64,000 bases of DNA from Halomonas sp. S3-1-1 (GCF_023757625.1 NZ_JALGBZ010000007.1:1-64000); one strand, 5' to 3'; counted from the stretch's first letter, positions 24,588-34,759 are shown. Numbers and translations are program-made. The notes: a model not told the origin generated them from the letters alone.

Positions 24588-27398
24588 TCAAGCGTGAGGC
24601 TGACGCGCAAGCCGGCTCAGCAGCGCGTCGAGCTCATTGACCTCCCGGTCCCAAACGTCAGCAGGCACCGGCCCCAGCGCCATGAGTGCGGCCAGCACGC
24701 TGTGCGTCTCTTCTGCCGGGCTGCGCTCACTACCCAGGCCGTCGTTCAAGCGTTCGACCTGAATGGCCAAGCGAAGCGGCTCGTCTTCGGGCTTGACGCT
24801 GCCGAGTGCCAGCAGCGAGAGGTGCACGCGAAGCCGTGCCACGCCCTCTTCGACGGTTTGACGACTCTGCTCCGGGGCGCTGATCGCTGCGCCTCTAGCG
24901 TCGTTGCGGCGCTGGTGCGCGTCCCAAAACGCCCCGGTCGGCGGAGTCGTGAGCACCTGCGCCGCCTCGACGGCGTCGTTTTGCTGCGCTTCAAAAGCGC
25001 GCTGGTCCGCGCTCAGGTGGGCTTGGGTCAGTGGCATGAGCGCGTGCCACTGCGCGACGGTATCGGCCACTTCTAAACGGCTCAACCGCTCGCGCCGGGC
25101 GCGCAGAATACCGCTCAGGCGGCGCTGCATGCCCTCGCTTCGCCGGTTGCGCGGCAGCGGTTCGAGCTGCTGGGCGCGCTGGATAAACGCCTCGAGCGCC
25201 TGGGCCTCGCGGGCGTTTTCCGGCTGCCAGGCGTCCATTTCGTCGATCAGGGCCTGCATGGCGTCGAGCTTTTGCTGCGAGCGCGCCGACTGTTCGCTCT
25301 TGTGCGCGTCGCGCTGGGCAAACAGCTGATCGCAGGCGCCGCGAAAGTGCTTCCAAAGCGTTTGCTCTTCGCCCTTGGGTGCCCGCCCCAACGTGCGCCA
25401 CTGCTGCTGAAGCGCCTTGGCGCGGGTGATGCGCTCGTGAATAGGCCGCTCGGTGGCGTGCAGCAGCGCGTTGACCTCGTCGATCAGCGCGCGCTTTTGC
25501 GCGGCGATCTGCTCGGCGCGCTGGTCGATCAGCGCCTGCAGCCGATGGCGCACCTTGCCAAAGCGCCGGCCGACCGTTTCCGAGGCCTCCCGCGGGATCG
25601 GCGCGTATTCGCGCCACTGATGCCGGGCGCGATCGCGAATTTCGCGCAGCACGTCCGGGTCGGCGTTGTCGGCGGGCTGCTCGCACAGGGTTTCGAGCTG
25701 CTCGCAAAGCGCTTCACGCTGGCGCAGATTGGCCTGACGCGTCTGATCGAGGGTTTCCCGCCAGGGCGCCAGGCGTTCGTGAATGCGATCGGAGGCGGCG
25801 CGAAAGCGCGTCGACAGCGCTCGGCTGGCCGCGGCGTCGCCAAGCTCCTTCCACTCCTTCACCAGCTGGCGATGGCGACGGTCCAGCGCCGCATCCGCCA
25901 TCGCCGGCGCCTCGGCCAGCGCCTCGATGCTCAAGGTGAGCTGCTCGCGCTTGGGCCCAGCGACGAAGCCGCGCCAGTCCCTGAGCTCCGCCAGCTGCGC
26001 GCCCAGGTGTTTCAAGCGCGCCTTGAGCGGTTTGGCTCTGGCGCTGTCCAGCGCGTCGATCGCGGGTTTGAGGCGCTGGTGGAGCCGGCTGGCGCTTTTA
26101 AACGCGCCGCGTTCGAGCATGTGCTCGAAACTGTCGAGCTCGGCGTCCAGCGCCTCCAGTGAAGGCGCTTGTTGCGTCTGTTCGCCCGCCGGCTGCTCCA
26201 GCGCCAGAAGTGCTAGGGCGCGCTGTAAAAGCGCCGGTCTTGCCAGGTCTTTGGGCCAGGCAATGCGTTGGACTTGCTCTTCGAGTGTCGCGGGGTCGTG
26301 GTCGGCGAGGCCTCGCTCGACGTCGGGCTGGTGCGTTTGCCAGCGCTGCCAGGCCTCCGTGACGCGCTCATAGGCGGCAAGTGCCTGGGTGTAGCGCGCC
26401 TGGGTCGTCTCCGGCGGTACGTGAAGATCCGACAGCGACTGCCAGCGCTGGCCCAGAAGCTGGCGCTGGGCGCGCAGGCTGTCGATGTCCTGAAGCGTAA
26501 CGGCCTCGGCGTGGACGAGCCCGTTCAGCGTCTCCTCGAGCCCGGCGAGTAGCTGTTCGCGGGTCGCTTCGATCTCTTCGCGGCGCACCTGGCGCGCTTG
26601 GCGCGCCTGCTCCTGGGTTTCATGGTCGTTCAATGTTTTGCGCGCGCTAAGCAGCGCTTGGTGAAAGCGCTCTTCTTCGCGGGGGCCGGGCGGATGGTCG
26701 AGCTTTCGCCACTCGCGCTCCAGGTGGCGAAGGCGTCCGCCGTAAAGCGGCTCCCAGGGCGCGCGGGCGTGCTGCTCGAGTTTGTCGAGCAGCTCTTCGC
26801 GGCGCGTCGTTTGCTGATCGAACCACTCGTTGTCGTGACGCAGGCGCGAGAGCTTTTCGCGTGCCAGGCGCATGACGTTGCGATCGCGGCGCGCCTGTTT
26901 CAACAGCGTTTTCAAACTCGGCTCGCTGTCGAGGCGCTCGGCGGCGCGCTTTCGCACGCTCGCTACGCCGTTATTACAGGCCTGGTAGATGAGATCCTCA
27001 TCATCAATGAGCCGGTTTAACGCGGTCAGGCGAAGGTCGAGGTTGTCGCCGCGCAGCGCGATCTCGTTGAGCAGCGCCGTGTTCGATAGCGAGTCGACCA
27101 GCCGGGTGCGCGTATAAAGGTCGGTTTGGCCTTCCCGGCCGGATAGGCGCTCGATCACGGCCTCGCGCCAGCCGGGCACGTTCTGGCGCTCGGGGAGCCG
27201 GCTGGTCAGCGTGTCGAGATCCCCAAGCGCCAGCAAGGCGGCCAGTTGAACGGTGTGGTCCGGGTCGTCGGCCAGCGTTTTCAGAGCATCGCGCTGGTCG
27301 GGCTGCTGCGGGTCCAGCGTTTCGAGGGCCTGGCGGCGAACCTCGGCGTTGGGGTGCTGCCACCGAGGCGCGAACAAGCGTCTTAACAGTCCGTGCAT
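24588..27398 (-). CDS. Large DUF349 repeat protein
   Basis: 936 aa. Consists mainly of charged, Arg/Glu/Gln-rich long helices with several DUF349-like units, recognisable by recurring W...R patterns such as QQWRTLGRAPKGEEQTLWKHF and HQWREYAPIPREASETVGRRF. A HEAT-like N-terminal part (residues 1-60, NAEVRRQALETLDPQQPDQR) precedes them. It is predicted to be cytoplasmic and coiled-coil. DUF349 proteins are widespread but of unknown function. It is monocistronic, with its start about 190 bp from divergent minC. Confidence 0.85.
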   Translation of the reverse strand: MHGLLRRLFAPRWQHPNAEVRRQALETLDPQQPDQRDALKTLADDPDHTVQLAALLALGDLDTLTSRLPERQNVPGWREAVIERLSGREGQTDLYTRTRLVDSLSNTALLNEIALRGDNLDLRLTALNRLIDDEDLIYQACNNGVASVRKRAAERLDSEPSLKTLLKQARRDRNVMRLAREKLSRLRHDNEWFDQQTTRREELLDKLEQHARAPWEPLYGGRLRHLEREWRKLDHPPGPREEERFHQALLSARKTLNDHETQEQARQARQVRREEIEATREQLLAGLEETLNGLVHAEAVTLQDIDSLRAQRQLLGQRWQSLSDLHVPPETTQARYTQALAAYERVTEAWQRWQTHQPDVERGLADHDPATLEEQVQRIAWPKDLARPALLQRALALLALEQPAGEQTQQAPSLEALDAELDSFEHMLERGAFKSASRLHQRLKPAIDALDSARAKPLKARLKHLGAQLAELRDWRGFVAGPKREQLTLSIEALAEAPAMADAALDRRHRQLVKEWKELGDAAASRALSTRFRAASDRIHERLAPWRETLDQTRQANLRQREALCEQLETLCEQPADNADPDVLREIRDRARHQWREYAPIPREASETVGRRFGKVRHRLQALIDQRAEQIAAQKRALIDEVNALLHATERPIHERITRAKALQQQWRTLGRAPKGEEQTLWKHFRGACDQLFAQRDAHKSEQSARSQQKLDAMQALIDEMDAWQPENAREAQALEAFIQRAQQLEPLPRNRRSEGMQRRLSGILRARRERLSRLEVADTVAQWHALMPLTQAHLSADQRAFEAQQNDAVEAAQVLTTPPTGAFWDAHQRRNDARGAAISAPEQSRQTVEEGVARLRVHLSLLALGSVKPEDEPLRLAIQVERLNDGLGSERSPAEETHSVLAALMALGPVPADVWDREVNELDALLSRLARQPHA

Positions 27399-27591
27399 GA
27401 ATCTTCCTGCAAGAGGTGCATCGCGTGAAAAAAATCAGCTATCGGTGCTTTGGTAGTTGCAGTCACCGTCGCTGTCGCTTAGCTTTGCCAGTGGCAATGT
27501 GCGCTGGCCGCAAAGGGTGGGCAAGCCGTTACATTCCCGGCGCGTACAAGCGCTAAGTTTATCTTACCTGAACATGACATGGAGTTCGGCC

Positions 27592-28335
27592 ATGAGCCTC
27601 AACGCCGATAGTGCCGACAACGCCTTTACCTTTAAAGGCGGCATGCTGCCCATGACCGTCATGGAATTGAGCAGCGCCGACCCCGAGCAGATCAGGCGTC
27701 AACTGGCCGGCAAACTCTCCCAATCTCCCGCCTTCTTCCAGCATACACCGGTTGTACTGGGCGTGGAAAAACTCGATGAGCCGCACCTGGCGCTGGAGCG
27801 CATCTGCGCGGTGTGCCGCGATCACAAGCTTCTGCCGGTCGCGGTGCGCGGCGGCCCGGAGCCGGTGCGACAGTCGGCCTGGGCGTTGGGGCTTGGCTGG
27901 TTTGCGCCGGTCGAAGAAGGGCGCTCGCGGGCGCTTGAAAGCGTCGAGCGCACCGATGTCGCGCCCAGCGAGCGCGTCGATGAGACGCCACACGAGGCGG
28001 TCGCAGTCACCACGCGGCTTTTTCGCGGCACCGTGCGCTCGGGCCAGCAGGTCAGCGCCGCCGAGGGCGATCTGGTCGTGATCGGCGCGGTCAACGCCGG
28101 CGCCGAGGTGCTGGCGGCGGGCAGCATTCATGTTTATGGCGCGCTGCGAGGGCGAGCGCTGGCGGGCATTCACGGCAATACCCACGCCGGTATTTATTGT
28201 CGCGAGCTCGAAGCGGAGCTTTTGTCGGTGGCCGGCAACTACAAGCGCCTCGAGGATATCGACCCAAAACTTTTAGGGCTGGCCGCGCAGGTGCACTTCA
28301 GTGAAGAACAGCTCGAGATCAAACTACTGGCCTAG
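27592..28335 (+). CDS. minC: Septum-site inhibitor MinC
   Basis: 247 aa. N-terminal FtsZ-inhibitory domain (residues about 8-105, FTFKGGMLPMTVMELSS) and C-terminal beta-helix domain (about 140-247) with RSGQQVSAAEGDLVVIGAVNAGAEV and GRALAGIHGNTHAGIYC, which dimerises and binds MinD. ATG 27592 is chosen; the longer frame from 27457 encodes a non-conserved tail. First gene of minCDE. Confidence 0.95.
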   Translation: MSLNADSADNAFTFKGGMLPMTVMELSSADPEQIRRQLAGKLSQSPAFFQHTPVVLGVEKLDEPHLALERICAVCRDHKLLPVAVRGGPEPVRQSAWALGLGWFAPVEEGRSRALESVERTDVAPSERVDETPHEAVAVTTRLFRGTVRSGQQVSAAEGDLVVIGAVNAGAEVLAAGSIHVYGALRGRALAGIHGNTHAGIYCRELEAELLSVAGNYKRLEDIDPKLLGLAAQVHFSEEQLEIKLLA

Positions 28336-28494
28336 GGTGAGGCTGGTACGATTGACGTAGCGACGTGGCGGGCGCTTTTCGATAGAGTAGCGATACAGGC
28401 GACGTCACCGGATTGACACAGACATGTGCGTTGCGCGCGATGACGATAAAAAGAGACGCCGCGCGATTCAACGACCTCTGAAAGGATATAACTC

Positions 28495-29313
28495 TTGGCC
28501 AAAATTATCGTAGTGACCTCAGGTAAAGGGGGGGTCGGCAAAACCACCAGCGCGGCGGCGATTGCCACCGGGCTTGCGCTGCGCGGCAAAAAGACCGTCG
28601 TCATCGATTTCGACGTGGGCCTGCGTAACCTGGATTTGATCATGGGCTGCGAGCGGCGTGTGGTGTACGACCTGGTCAACGTCATCCAGGGCGAGGCGGC
28701 GCTCAACCAGGCGCTGATTCGCGACAAGCGCGTCGAGAACCTGTTCATCCTGCCGGCGTCTCAAACCCGCGACAAGGACGCGCTGACTCAGGAAGGCGTG
28801 GAAGAGATCCTCGAGCAGCTGCGCGGCGATTTCGACTTCGTGATCTGCGATTCGCCCGCCGGTATCGAACGCGGCGCGCAGCTTGCCATGTACTTCGCCG
28901 ACGAAGCGGTGGTGGTGACCAACCCGGAAGTCTCCTCGGTGCGCGACTCCGATCGCATCCTCGGGCTTTTGGGTTCCAAGACTCGCCGCGCCGAGCAAAG
29001 CCAGGACCCGGTGCGCGAGCACCTGCTGATTACCCGCTACAACCCGTCGCGCGTTACCTCCGGCGACATGCTCACGCTGGAAGATATCCGCGAGATTCTC
29101 GCCATCAACCTGCTGGGGCTGATTCCGGAGTCCGAGGCGGTGCTGCGCGCCTCTAACCAGGGCGTGCCGGTCACCCACGACGGCGCCAGCGACGCGGGCC
29201 AGGCCTACGCCGACACCGTGTCGCGCCTGCTTGGTGAAGACGTGCCGCTGCGTTTTCACGAAGTTCAACGCAAGAGTCTTCTGGGCCGCATGTTTGGAGG
29301 AGGTCGGCGATGA
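28495..29313 (+). CDS. minD: Septum-site ATPase MinD
   Basis: 272 aa from a TTG start supported by AAAGGA nine bases upstream. Deviant Walker [10 protein letters not shown] with both lysines, [21 protein letters not shown] and a C-terminal amphipathic membrane-targeting helix ([10 protein letters not shown]). ATP-dependent membrane ATPase that recruits MinC and oscillates with MinE. 159 bp separate it from minC, a long gap for this operon. Confidence 0.96.
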   Translation: MAKIIVVTSGKGGVGKTTSAAAIATGLALRGKKTVVIDFDVGLRNLDLIMGCERRVVYDLVNVIQGEAALNQALIRDKRVENLFILPASQTRDKDALTQEGVEEILEQLRGDFDFVICDSPAGIERGAQLAMYFADEAVVVTNPEVSSVRDSDRILGLLGSKTRRAEQSQDPVREHLLITRYNPSRVTSGDMLTLEDIREILAINLLGLIPESEAVLRASNQGVPVTHDGASDAGQAYADTVSRLLGEDVPLRFHEVQRKSLLGRMFGGGRR

Positions 29314-29564
29314 AACTGCTCGAATTCCTGAAGCGCGAGCGCAAGAAATCCGCCTCGGTGGCCAAGGAGCGCTTGCAAATCATCGTGGCTCACCAGCGCA
29401 GCCAGCGCGGTCAGCCCGACTACATGCCGATGCTCGAGCGCGAGCTTTTGGAAGTGGTGCGCCGCTACGTCCACGTTGCCGACGACGCCATCCAGGTATC
29501 GCTCGACAGCGAAGACAACTGCTCGGTGCTCGAACTCAACGTGACCCTGCCGCGCGACTCGTGA
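29310..29564 (+). CDS. minE: Division-site topological factor MinE
   Basis: 84 aa. N-terminal amphipathic anti-MinCD segment ([28 protein letters not shown]) split by its contact helix and a C-terminal dimerisation domain ([17 protein letters not shown]). It stimulates MinD ATPase. ATG overlaps the minD stop by 4 nt. Confidence 0.96.
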   Translation: MKLLEFLKRERKKSASVAKERLQIIVAHQRSQRGQPDYMPMLERELLEVVRRYVHVADDAIQVSLDSEDNCSVLELNVTLPRDS

Positions 29565-29624
29565 AAGGCAGCGAGTGAGTCTTGAAGGGCACGTGGCGAT
29601 GAGCGGGCGAGCGTAAGCCTGGAG

Positions 29625-29654
29625 AACGGCGGAACTTTTGTGTTCACCGCCGTT
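29625..29654 (+). terminator. Hairpin after minE
   Basis: AACGGCGG / CCGCCGTT perfect 8-bp stem with a 14-nt loop, between minE and sbcB. It lacks a full T tract, so termination is only probable. Confidence 0.45.
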
Positions 29655-29694
29655 GTTGTAGGGTGGCGGGATACGTCCACGGGAGTATCCACAC

Positions 29695-31191
29695 ATGGCG
29701 CCAGCCAACGCCGCCCCTGCCAGTTTTCTTTGGCACGATTACGAAACCTTCGGCGCCGACCCGCGCCGCGACCGTCCGGCGCAGTTCGCTGCGCTCAGAA
29801 CCGACGCCGACTTCAACGAAATCGGTGAGCCGGTCGAGATATACTGCAAGCCCAGTGACGACGCGCTACCACACCCGGCAGCGTGCCTGATCACCGGTAT
29901 CACGCCGCAAAAGGCCCAGCGCCACGGCTTGGCCGAGGCCGAGTTCGCCGGCCGCATCCAGGCGCTGATGAGTGAACCCGGCACCTGCGTGGTGGGCTAC
30001 AACAGCCTGCGCTTCGACGACGAAGTCTCGCGTCACCTGTTCTACCGTAACTTCCTCGACCCCTACGCCCGCGAGTGGCAAAACGGCAACTCCCGCTGGG
30101 ATTTGATCGACGTGGTGCGCGCGTTTTACGCGCTGCGCCCGGCGGGGATCGAGTGGCCCAAGCGAGAAGACGGCGCGCCGAGTTTCAAACTCGAGGATTT
30201 GACCGCGGCCAACGGCATCGAGCACGCCGGCGCCCACGACGCCCTGGCGGACGTGCGCGCCACGATCGCTTTGGCGAGGCTTCTCAAGGTTCAAAATCCC
30301 AGGCTGTTTGACTACCTGCTCGGCCTTCGCGGCAAGCGCGCCGTGGCTGCTCAGCTCGATGTCGCCAGCGCCAAGCCGGTGCTGCACATCTCGCGGCGCT
30401 ACCCGGCCAGTCGCGCCTGCAGTGCCTTGGTAATGCCGCTAGCAAAGCACCCTACCAACCCCAACGGCGTAATCGCGTTTGATTTGAGCGCCGACCCGAG
30501 CGCGCTTGTATCGCTCACCGTCGAGCAGATTCGCGAGCGTGTGTTCGTCAGCCACCAGGATCTGGCGGAAGGGGAGTCGCGCATTCCGCTCAAGGTGATC
30601 CACATCAACCGCTGCCCGGTGGTGTTTCCCGCTACCGCGCTAAAGGACGTCGAGGGGCCGAAAAAGGGCGAGTACGGCGACATCCAGGCGCGTTTGGGGA
30701 TCGATGTCGACCAGTGTCGCGCGCACTGGAAAACGCTTCGCGATCAGGGCACGGTCATTGCCGAAAAGGTGGTCGGCGTGTTCAGCGCCGGCTTCGAGGA
30801 AGGTCCGCAGGACCCGGATCTAATGCTCTACTCGGGCAGCTTCTTCTCCGGGGCCGACCGCCAGCAGATGGAGTGGGTGCGCGAAACGCCGGCCTGGGAT
30901 CTGGTCGGGGCGCGCTTTGCCTTTCAGGACCCGCGGCTCGAGGAGATGCTGTTTCGCTTTCGCGCGCGCAGCTACCCGGAAACCCTGGAAGGCGAGGAGC
31001 GCGAGCAGTGGGAGGCGTTTCGCTGGGCGCGGCTGAACGACCCGGCGGTGTCCGGTTTTACGCTCAAGGCCTTTGCCCGGGAGATCGAGCGCTACAACCA
31101 GCAGAGTTTGACCGACTACCAGCGCCAGATTCTCGAAGAGGTGGTGATGTTCGTCGAGGCGATGCTGCCCGCCCAGGCGTTCGACGCCTGA
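29695..31191 (+). CDS. sbcB: Exodeoxyribonuclease I
   Basis: 498 aa. DnaQ-like catalytic domain at the N-terminus: Exo I LWHDYETFGADPRRDRPAQ, Exo II GYNSLRFDDEVSRH, Exo III HAGAHDALADVRATIALARL. The SH3-like and helical C-terminal domains that clamp ssDNA follow, ending in SLTDYQRQILEEVV. It degrades ssDNA 3' to 5' in recombination and mismatch repair. It is convergent with ptrA, 16 bp apart. Confidence 0.95.
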   Translation: MAPANAAPASFLWHDYETFGADPRRDRPAQFAALRTDADFNEIGEPVEIYCKPSDDALPHPAACLITGITPQKAQRHGLAEAEFAGRIQALMSEPGTCVVGYNSLRFDDEVSRHLFYRNFLDPYAREWQNGNSRWDLIDVVRAFYALRPAGIEWPKREDGAPSFKLEDLTAANGIEHAGAHDALADVRATIALARLLKVQNPRLFDYLLGLRGKRAVAAQLDVASAKPVLHISRRYPASRACSALVMPLAKHPTNPNGVIAFDLSADPSALVSLTVEQIRERVFVSHQDLAEGESRIPLKVIHINRCPVVFPATALKDVEGPKKGEYGDIQARLGIDVDQCRAHWKTLRDQGTVIAEKVVGVFSAGFEEGPQDPDLMLYSGSFFSGADRQQMEWVRETPAWDLVGARFAFQDPRLEEMLFRFRARSYPETLEGEEREQWEAFRWARLNDPAVSGFTLKAFAREIERYNQQSLTDYQRQILEEVVMFVEAMLPAQAFDA

Positions 31192-31207
31192 GCGGGCGCG
31201 GCTCAAA

Positions 31208-34057
31208 CTAGCGCGCCGCGTCGTCTTGTGGGAAGGGGGCGAGCGTATCGCGATAGGCGGCCACGTCGCTGGGCGCGTCACCCGGGTCGAAGCGCACTTC
31301 CAGCACGTGGGCCATCAGCGACGGCCAGCTGTCGCGCACGTCATCAGCGCTGACCTGAAGCACCGCCTCGGCCATTTGCGCCTGGCGGTCGAAGCGCACC
31401 GGATCCAGGGCGGTCGCCTGCCAGTAGCGGTTGGCCATGCCGGAAAGGCTCGTGTCGCGCTGTTCGAGCCGGCGCGCCACGGCCTGGCGATGCGGCGCTA
31501 GCGCCTCGTCGTCGAGCGTTTGTAGTGCCTCCTCTGCCCCTTCCAAAAAGCGTTCGATGCGCGCGGCGATCTCGTCGCTGTCGACGTCCGCCGACTGCAC
31601 CAGAAACGCGATGCCCGGCGCCTCGAGCAGCGGCGAGTAGCTGGCGTTGACGATATAGCCAAGCTGCTGCTCGGTACGCAGCGTCTGGTAGAAGTCGGTA
31701 TCCAGCCACTGGGCGATCACTCTTAGCGTCGCCTGTTCGCGCTCGCTTTGATCGCGCCCCTGCACGTAGCGAAGCGCCAGCGACTCGTTGCGAGCGCTAT
31801 CCGGGCTCAGCACCTCGTCACCTTCAGCGACCGCCAGCGGCGTCAGCTCGCCGATTTCATCGCGAGTCAGGCGCGGCGTCAGCGCGTTGCGAAGCGTCTC
31901 GGCCTCTTCCTGGGCCTGGGCCTCGGTCAGGTTGCCCACCGCCATGGCGTCGACGTAGAGCCCGCGTAAAAAACGCTGGCGGAAGTCTTCCAAATGGTGG
32001 AGGTTGAGGTGTTCGCTTGCCTCGAGTAGCGCTTGGCTTCCCCACTGCGGCGACAGCAGCGCCTCGCCCACCAGGCGGCTGGCCTGGCCGTAGAGCGATG
32101 CTTGCGGGGCGTTTTGCCACTCGCGGGTGAGCTGGCTGCGCACGCGCTCGAAGCTGTCTTCGGTGATCTGGGCGGTCTTGAGCTGCTCGATGGCCTGCTC
32201 GATGAACGGCGCTTGGCCGTCGCGCCAGCCGGAAAACGCCAGCGTCATGCCGCGAGCGTGGGGGTAAGCGCTGAAGGAGTGGCCGGCGAGCCAGGCCGGG
32301 TAAAGGGCGCTGCTGAGGCTATCGTTGAGCCAGCCCGACAGCAGCCGCGTCAGCACCGCTTCCTCGGCGGAGTAGCTCGCGCTTGGGTGCTGCAGGCTGA
32401 CTCGCCACTCGACGCTTGGCGTATTGAAGCGGCTGTCCTGCATGTGCCAGGCGGTGAAGGCGGGCGTCTGCATCAGCACGCCAGGCGCCTCGTCTTGGCC
32501 CGGCTCCAGGCTCAGGTCACTGGCAATGAACGGGTTGGGCGGGGCAAGCGAGAGCCCGCTAAGCGCCTTGCCCGCGGTATCCGGCGTGTCGAGGCGCGCC
32601 CATTGGGTATCGAACCAGGGCGAGGCGGTGTCGCCCTCGACGCTTTGATCCGAATAGACGCGAATCATGTTCTCCGGCGTCAGCGCCTCCAGATACGTTT
32701 GCTGCGCCGCGCTGTCCATGCCGTCCATGCGGTAGGCGGCGTACTGGACGTCCTCTACCGGGTAGCGCGACAGGCTCATGGCCAGGCGCGTTGCCTCGCT
32801 TTGCGGGTCGCCGTGCTGCTGGAAGCGAAATGCCTGCTCAGCAAGGGCGGCCTGCTCGTCATAGCGCCAGGTATCGATACCTTCGCGGCGAATCTCGTCG
32901 ATTGCGGCGAAGAGCGTGGCCTGCACGTCCTCCAGGCGCTCGGTACCGCGCTCGGTCAGGCTGATCGAGACCGTGAACAGCGCGTGCTCACCGTCGCCGC
33001 GCCCGACCCCGGCAGAAAGCCCCAGAGCGAGGCCCGCATCGCGCAGCACGGCGAGCAGGCTGCCGTCGCTTTCATCACCGAGCAGATGCGCGACCAGCTG
33101 TGCCGGCTTGGTGCGGTACTCGTCGATCGGGTCGGGTACGGGGAAGTAGAAGTTGACCCGGCGGCGATCCTCGAGCGACTGACGCTCAAGATACGTCGGG
33201 AGCTCATCGCTCAAGGCGAGCGGCGCGTCGATGGTCGGCGCCGAGAGGCCATGATCAGGAATGTCGGCAAAGCGCTCGGTCACCCACTCCTCAAGCGTAT
33301 CCAGCGGCTGCGGGGCGACCAAGGCCAGGTTCATGACGTTGGCGTCGTAGTGCTGGTGGTAGAAATCGATGATGCGATCGCGCAGCGACGTTTCGCCTTC
33401 CGGAGGGCTTGCCAGCGTTTCGCGACTGCCCACGGCGAAGCCGGTGGTGGCGTTGTCCGGGTTCAGCACCTGGTCGAGCACGTCGTTTTCGCGGCGGGCG
33501 TCGTCGCGAATGCGCGCCATGTACTCGGAGTGGACGATGTTGCGCTCGCTTTCGAGCTGATCGGCGTTAAACAGCGGCGAGAGAAAGAACGCGCTGAAGC
33601 GGTCAAGCGCGCCGGGCAGCGCTTCGGGGTCGACATCGAAGAAGTAGTTGGTGTCCTGCTGCGAGGTGAAGGCGTTGTGCGAGCCGGCGTTATTGGCGAT
33701 GTAGCTCTGGTAGGCGTCCGGCTCCGGGTAGGGCTCGGTGCCCAGAAACAGCATGTGTTCGAGAAAGTGGGCCAGGCCCAAAAGATCCTCCGGGTCCTGG
33801 GCGCTACCGACGCGTACGTTCATCGACGCCGCGGCCTTGTCGGCGTCCGGGTCGCTCACCAGTAGCGCCTGCAGGCCGTTGTCCAGGGTCAGTACCCGGT
33901 AGTCGCGGGCATCGAAGGGGCTGGTGGTCGGCGTGGTGACCTTTGCCACCTGAGGTGGCTCGGCCCAGATCACCGGCGCGTACAGGCACGTGCCGAGCAG
34001 CGCGCCGGTCAGCGCGTCACGCAGGGAGACGCGGGAAAAAGGATCGCTTGATAACAT
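31208..34057 (-). CDS. ptrA: Pitrilysin-type periplasmic protease III
   Basis: 949 aa, M16 metalloprotease. The inverted zinc motif HFLEHMLFLGTEPYP (HxxEH) near residue 98 and the downstream Glu in ESERNIVHSEYMA complete the zinc site. Four M16 domains are spread over the length, as in PtrA/insulysin. A signal-like segment (ALTGALLGTCLYAPVIWA) at residues 15-32 supports periplasmic location. It degrades small peptides. GGAGT lies before the ATG. Confidence 0.93.
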   Translation of the reverse strand: MLSSDPFSRVSLRDALTGALLGTCLYAPVIWAEPPQVAKVTTPTTSPFDARDYRVLTLDNGLQALLVSDPDADKAAASMNVRVGSAQDPEDLLGLAHFLEHMLFLGTEPYPEPDAYQSYIANNAGSHNAFTSQQDTNYFFDVDPEALPGALDRFSAFFLSPLFNADQLESERNIVHSEYMARIRDDARRENDVLDQVLNPDNATTGFAVGSRETLASPPEGETSLRDRIIDFYHQHYDANVMNLALVAPQPLDTLEEWVTERFADIPDHGLSAPTIDAPLALSDELPTYLERQSLEDRRRVNFYFPVPDPIDEYRTKPAQLVAHLLGDESDGSLLAVLRDAGLALGLSAGVGRGDGEHALFTVSISLTERGTERLEDVQATLFAAIDEIRREGIDTWRYDEQAALAEQAFRFQQHGDPQSEATRLAMSLSRYPVEDVQYAAYRMDGMDSAAQQTYLEALTPENMIRVYSDQSVEGDTASPWFDTQWARLDTPDTAGKALSGLSLAPPNPFIASDLSLEPGQDEAPGVLMQTPAFTAWHMQDSRFNTPSVEWRVSLQHPSASYSAEEAVLTRLLSGWLNDSLSSALYPAWLAGHSFSAYPHARGMTLAFSGWRDGQAPFIEQAIEQLKTAQITEDSFERVRSQLTREWQNAPQASLYGQASRLVGEALLSPQWGSQALLEASEHLNLHHLEDFRQRFLRGLYVDAMAVGNLTEAQAQEEAETLRNALTPRLTRDEIGELTPLAVAEGDEVLSPDSARNESLALRYVQGRDQSEREQATLRVIAQWLDTDFYQTLRTEQQLGYIVNASYSPLLEAPGIAFLVQSADVDSDEIAARIERFLEGAEEALQTLDDEALAPHRQAVARRLEQRDTSLSGMANRYWQATALDPVRFDRQAQMAEAVLQVSADDVRDSWPSLMAHVLEVRFDPGDAPSDVAAYRDTLAPFPQDDAAR

Positions 34058-34081
34058 TGAAACTCCGTTGTCGGGATACGG

Positions 34082-34759
34082 CTAAGGGGCGTTCCACCGC
34101 AGCATGGGTCCCTGCGGGTGGGCGCAGGCAGCCGACTGATTGGCGGGACTGTTGACATGTTTTGATACCGGAAATGCGCCCAACAGTTCCAGCGGCGCCG
34201 GGGTCATCATCGTCTGAAGCGTCTCCGGCGGGCTGTCGGGGTCGAGCCAGGTCGCCAGTTGGGAAGCGTCGATAACCAGCGGCAGGCGGTCGGTCAGCGA
34301 CGATAGGCACACATTGGCGGGCACGGTGATCAGCGCGGTGGAGTCGGTAAAGGCGGTGAGCGTGGTGTGGTAGCGACACCACAGCGCGCCGAGCAACAGC
34401 GGCGCGCGGTCGGTAGCGGTGACCAGATACGGCTGCTTGCCGCCGGGGCGCTGTTGCCACACGTAAAAACCGGTGACGGGAATGACGCAGCGCCGGGCGT
34501 TGAAGGCTTCCTCGAACATCGGCCGGTCGCCGAGCGACTCCGCCCGGGCGCAGTGCGGGGCGTGGTCGAGCACCTTGAGCCAGGGCGGCGTCAGCCCCCA
34601 GAACAGCGGCTCGTGACGGTAAACGCCTTGAACCAAGCGGATGGCCGAAATCGGCTGGCGCGGGGCCAGATTGGGCGAGGTAATGAACGCGTCGTGCTGA
34701 TCAAGCGATGGCACCATGCGCGAAAGCGAAAGGCGCTGCACGTGTAGGCGTCCCGTCAT
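34082..34759 (-). CDS. SRAP-domain (YedK/HMCES-like) protein with all catalytic positions replaced
   Basis: 225 aa. The fold of the SOS-response-associated family is clear: PRQPISAIRL, the CARAESLGDRPMFEEAF block, RRCVIPVTGFYVWQ, and DRLPLVI with the final FPVSKHVNSPAN. In active members Cys2 forms the DNA abasic-site crosslink and Asn75, Glu105 and His160 (E. coli YedK) help. Here these are Thr2 (MTGR), Cys (HCARAES), Val (GFYVW) and Thr (LTDRLP). AAGGAG seven bases upstream fixes ATG 34759, so the missing Cys2 is not a start-site error. Probably a pseudoenzyme. Confidence 0.88.
   Translation of the reverse strand: MTGRLHVQRLSLSRMVPSLDQHDAFITSPNLAPRQPISAIRLVQGVYRHEPLFWGLTPPWLKVLDHAPHCARAESLGDRPMFEEAFNARRCVIPVTGFYVWQQRPGGKQPYLVTATDRAPLLLGALWCRYHTTLTAFTDSTALITVPANVCLSSLTDRLPLVIDASQLATWLDPDSPPETLQTMMTPAPLELLGAFPVSKHVNSPANQSAACAHPQGPMLRWNAP

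Noticed and set aside
28414-28465. TTGACA before minD as a promoter
   Set aside because: No acceptable -10 element at 16-18 bp was found, so an internal minD promoter is not claimed.
32033-33865. 610-codon open frame on the + strand
   Set aside because: It is antisense to ptrA, which has an intact zinc motif and full-length M16 homology. The long frame follows from GC-rich third positions, and its protein is low-complexity Arg/Gly/Val-rich.
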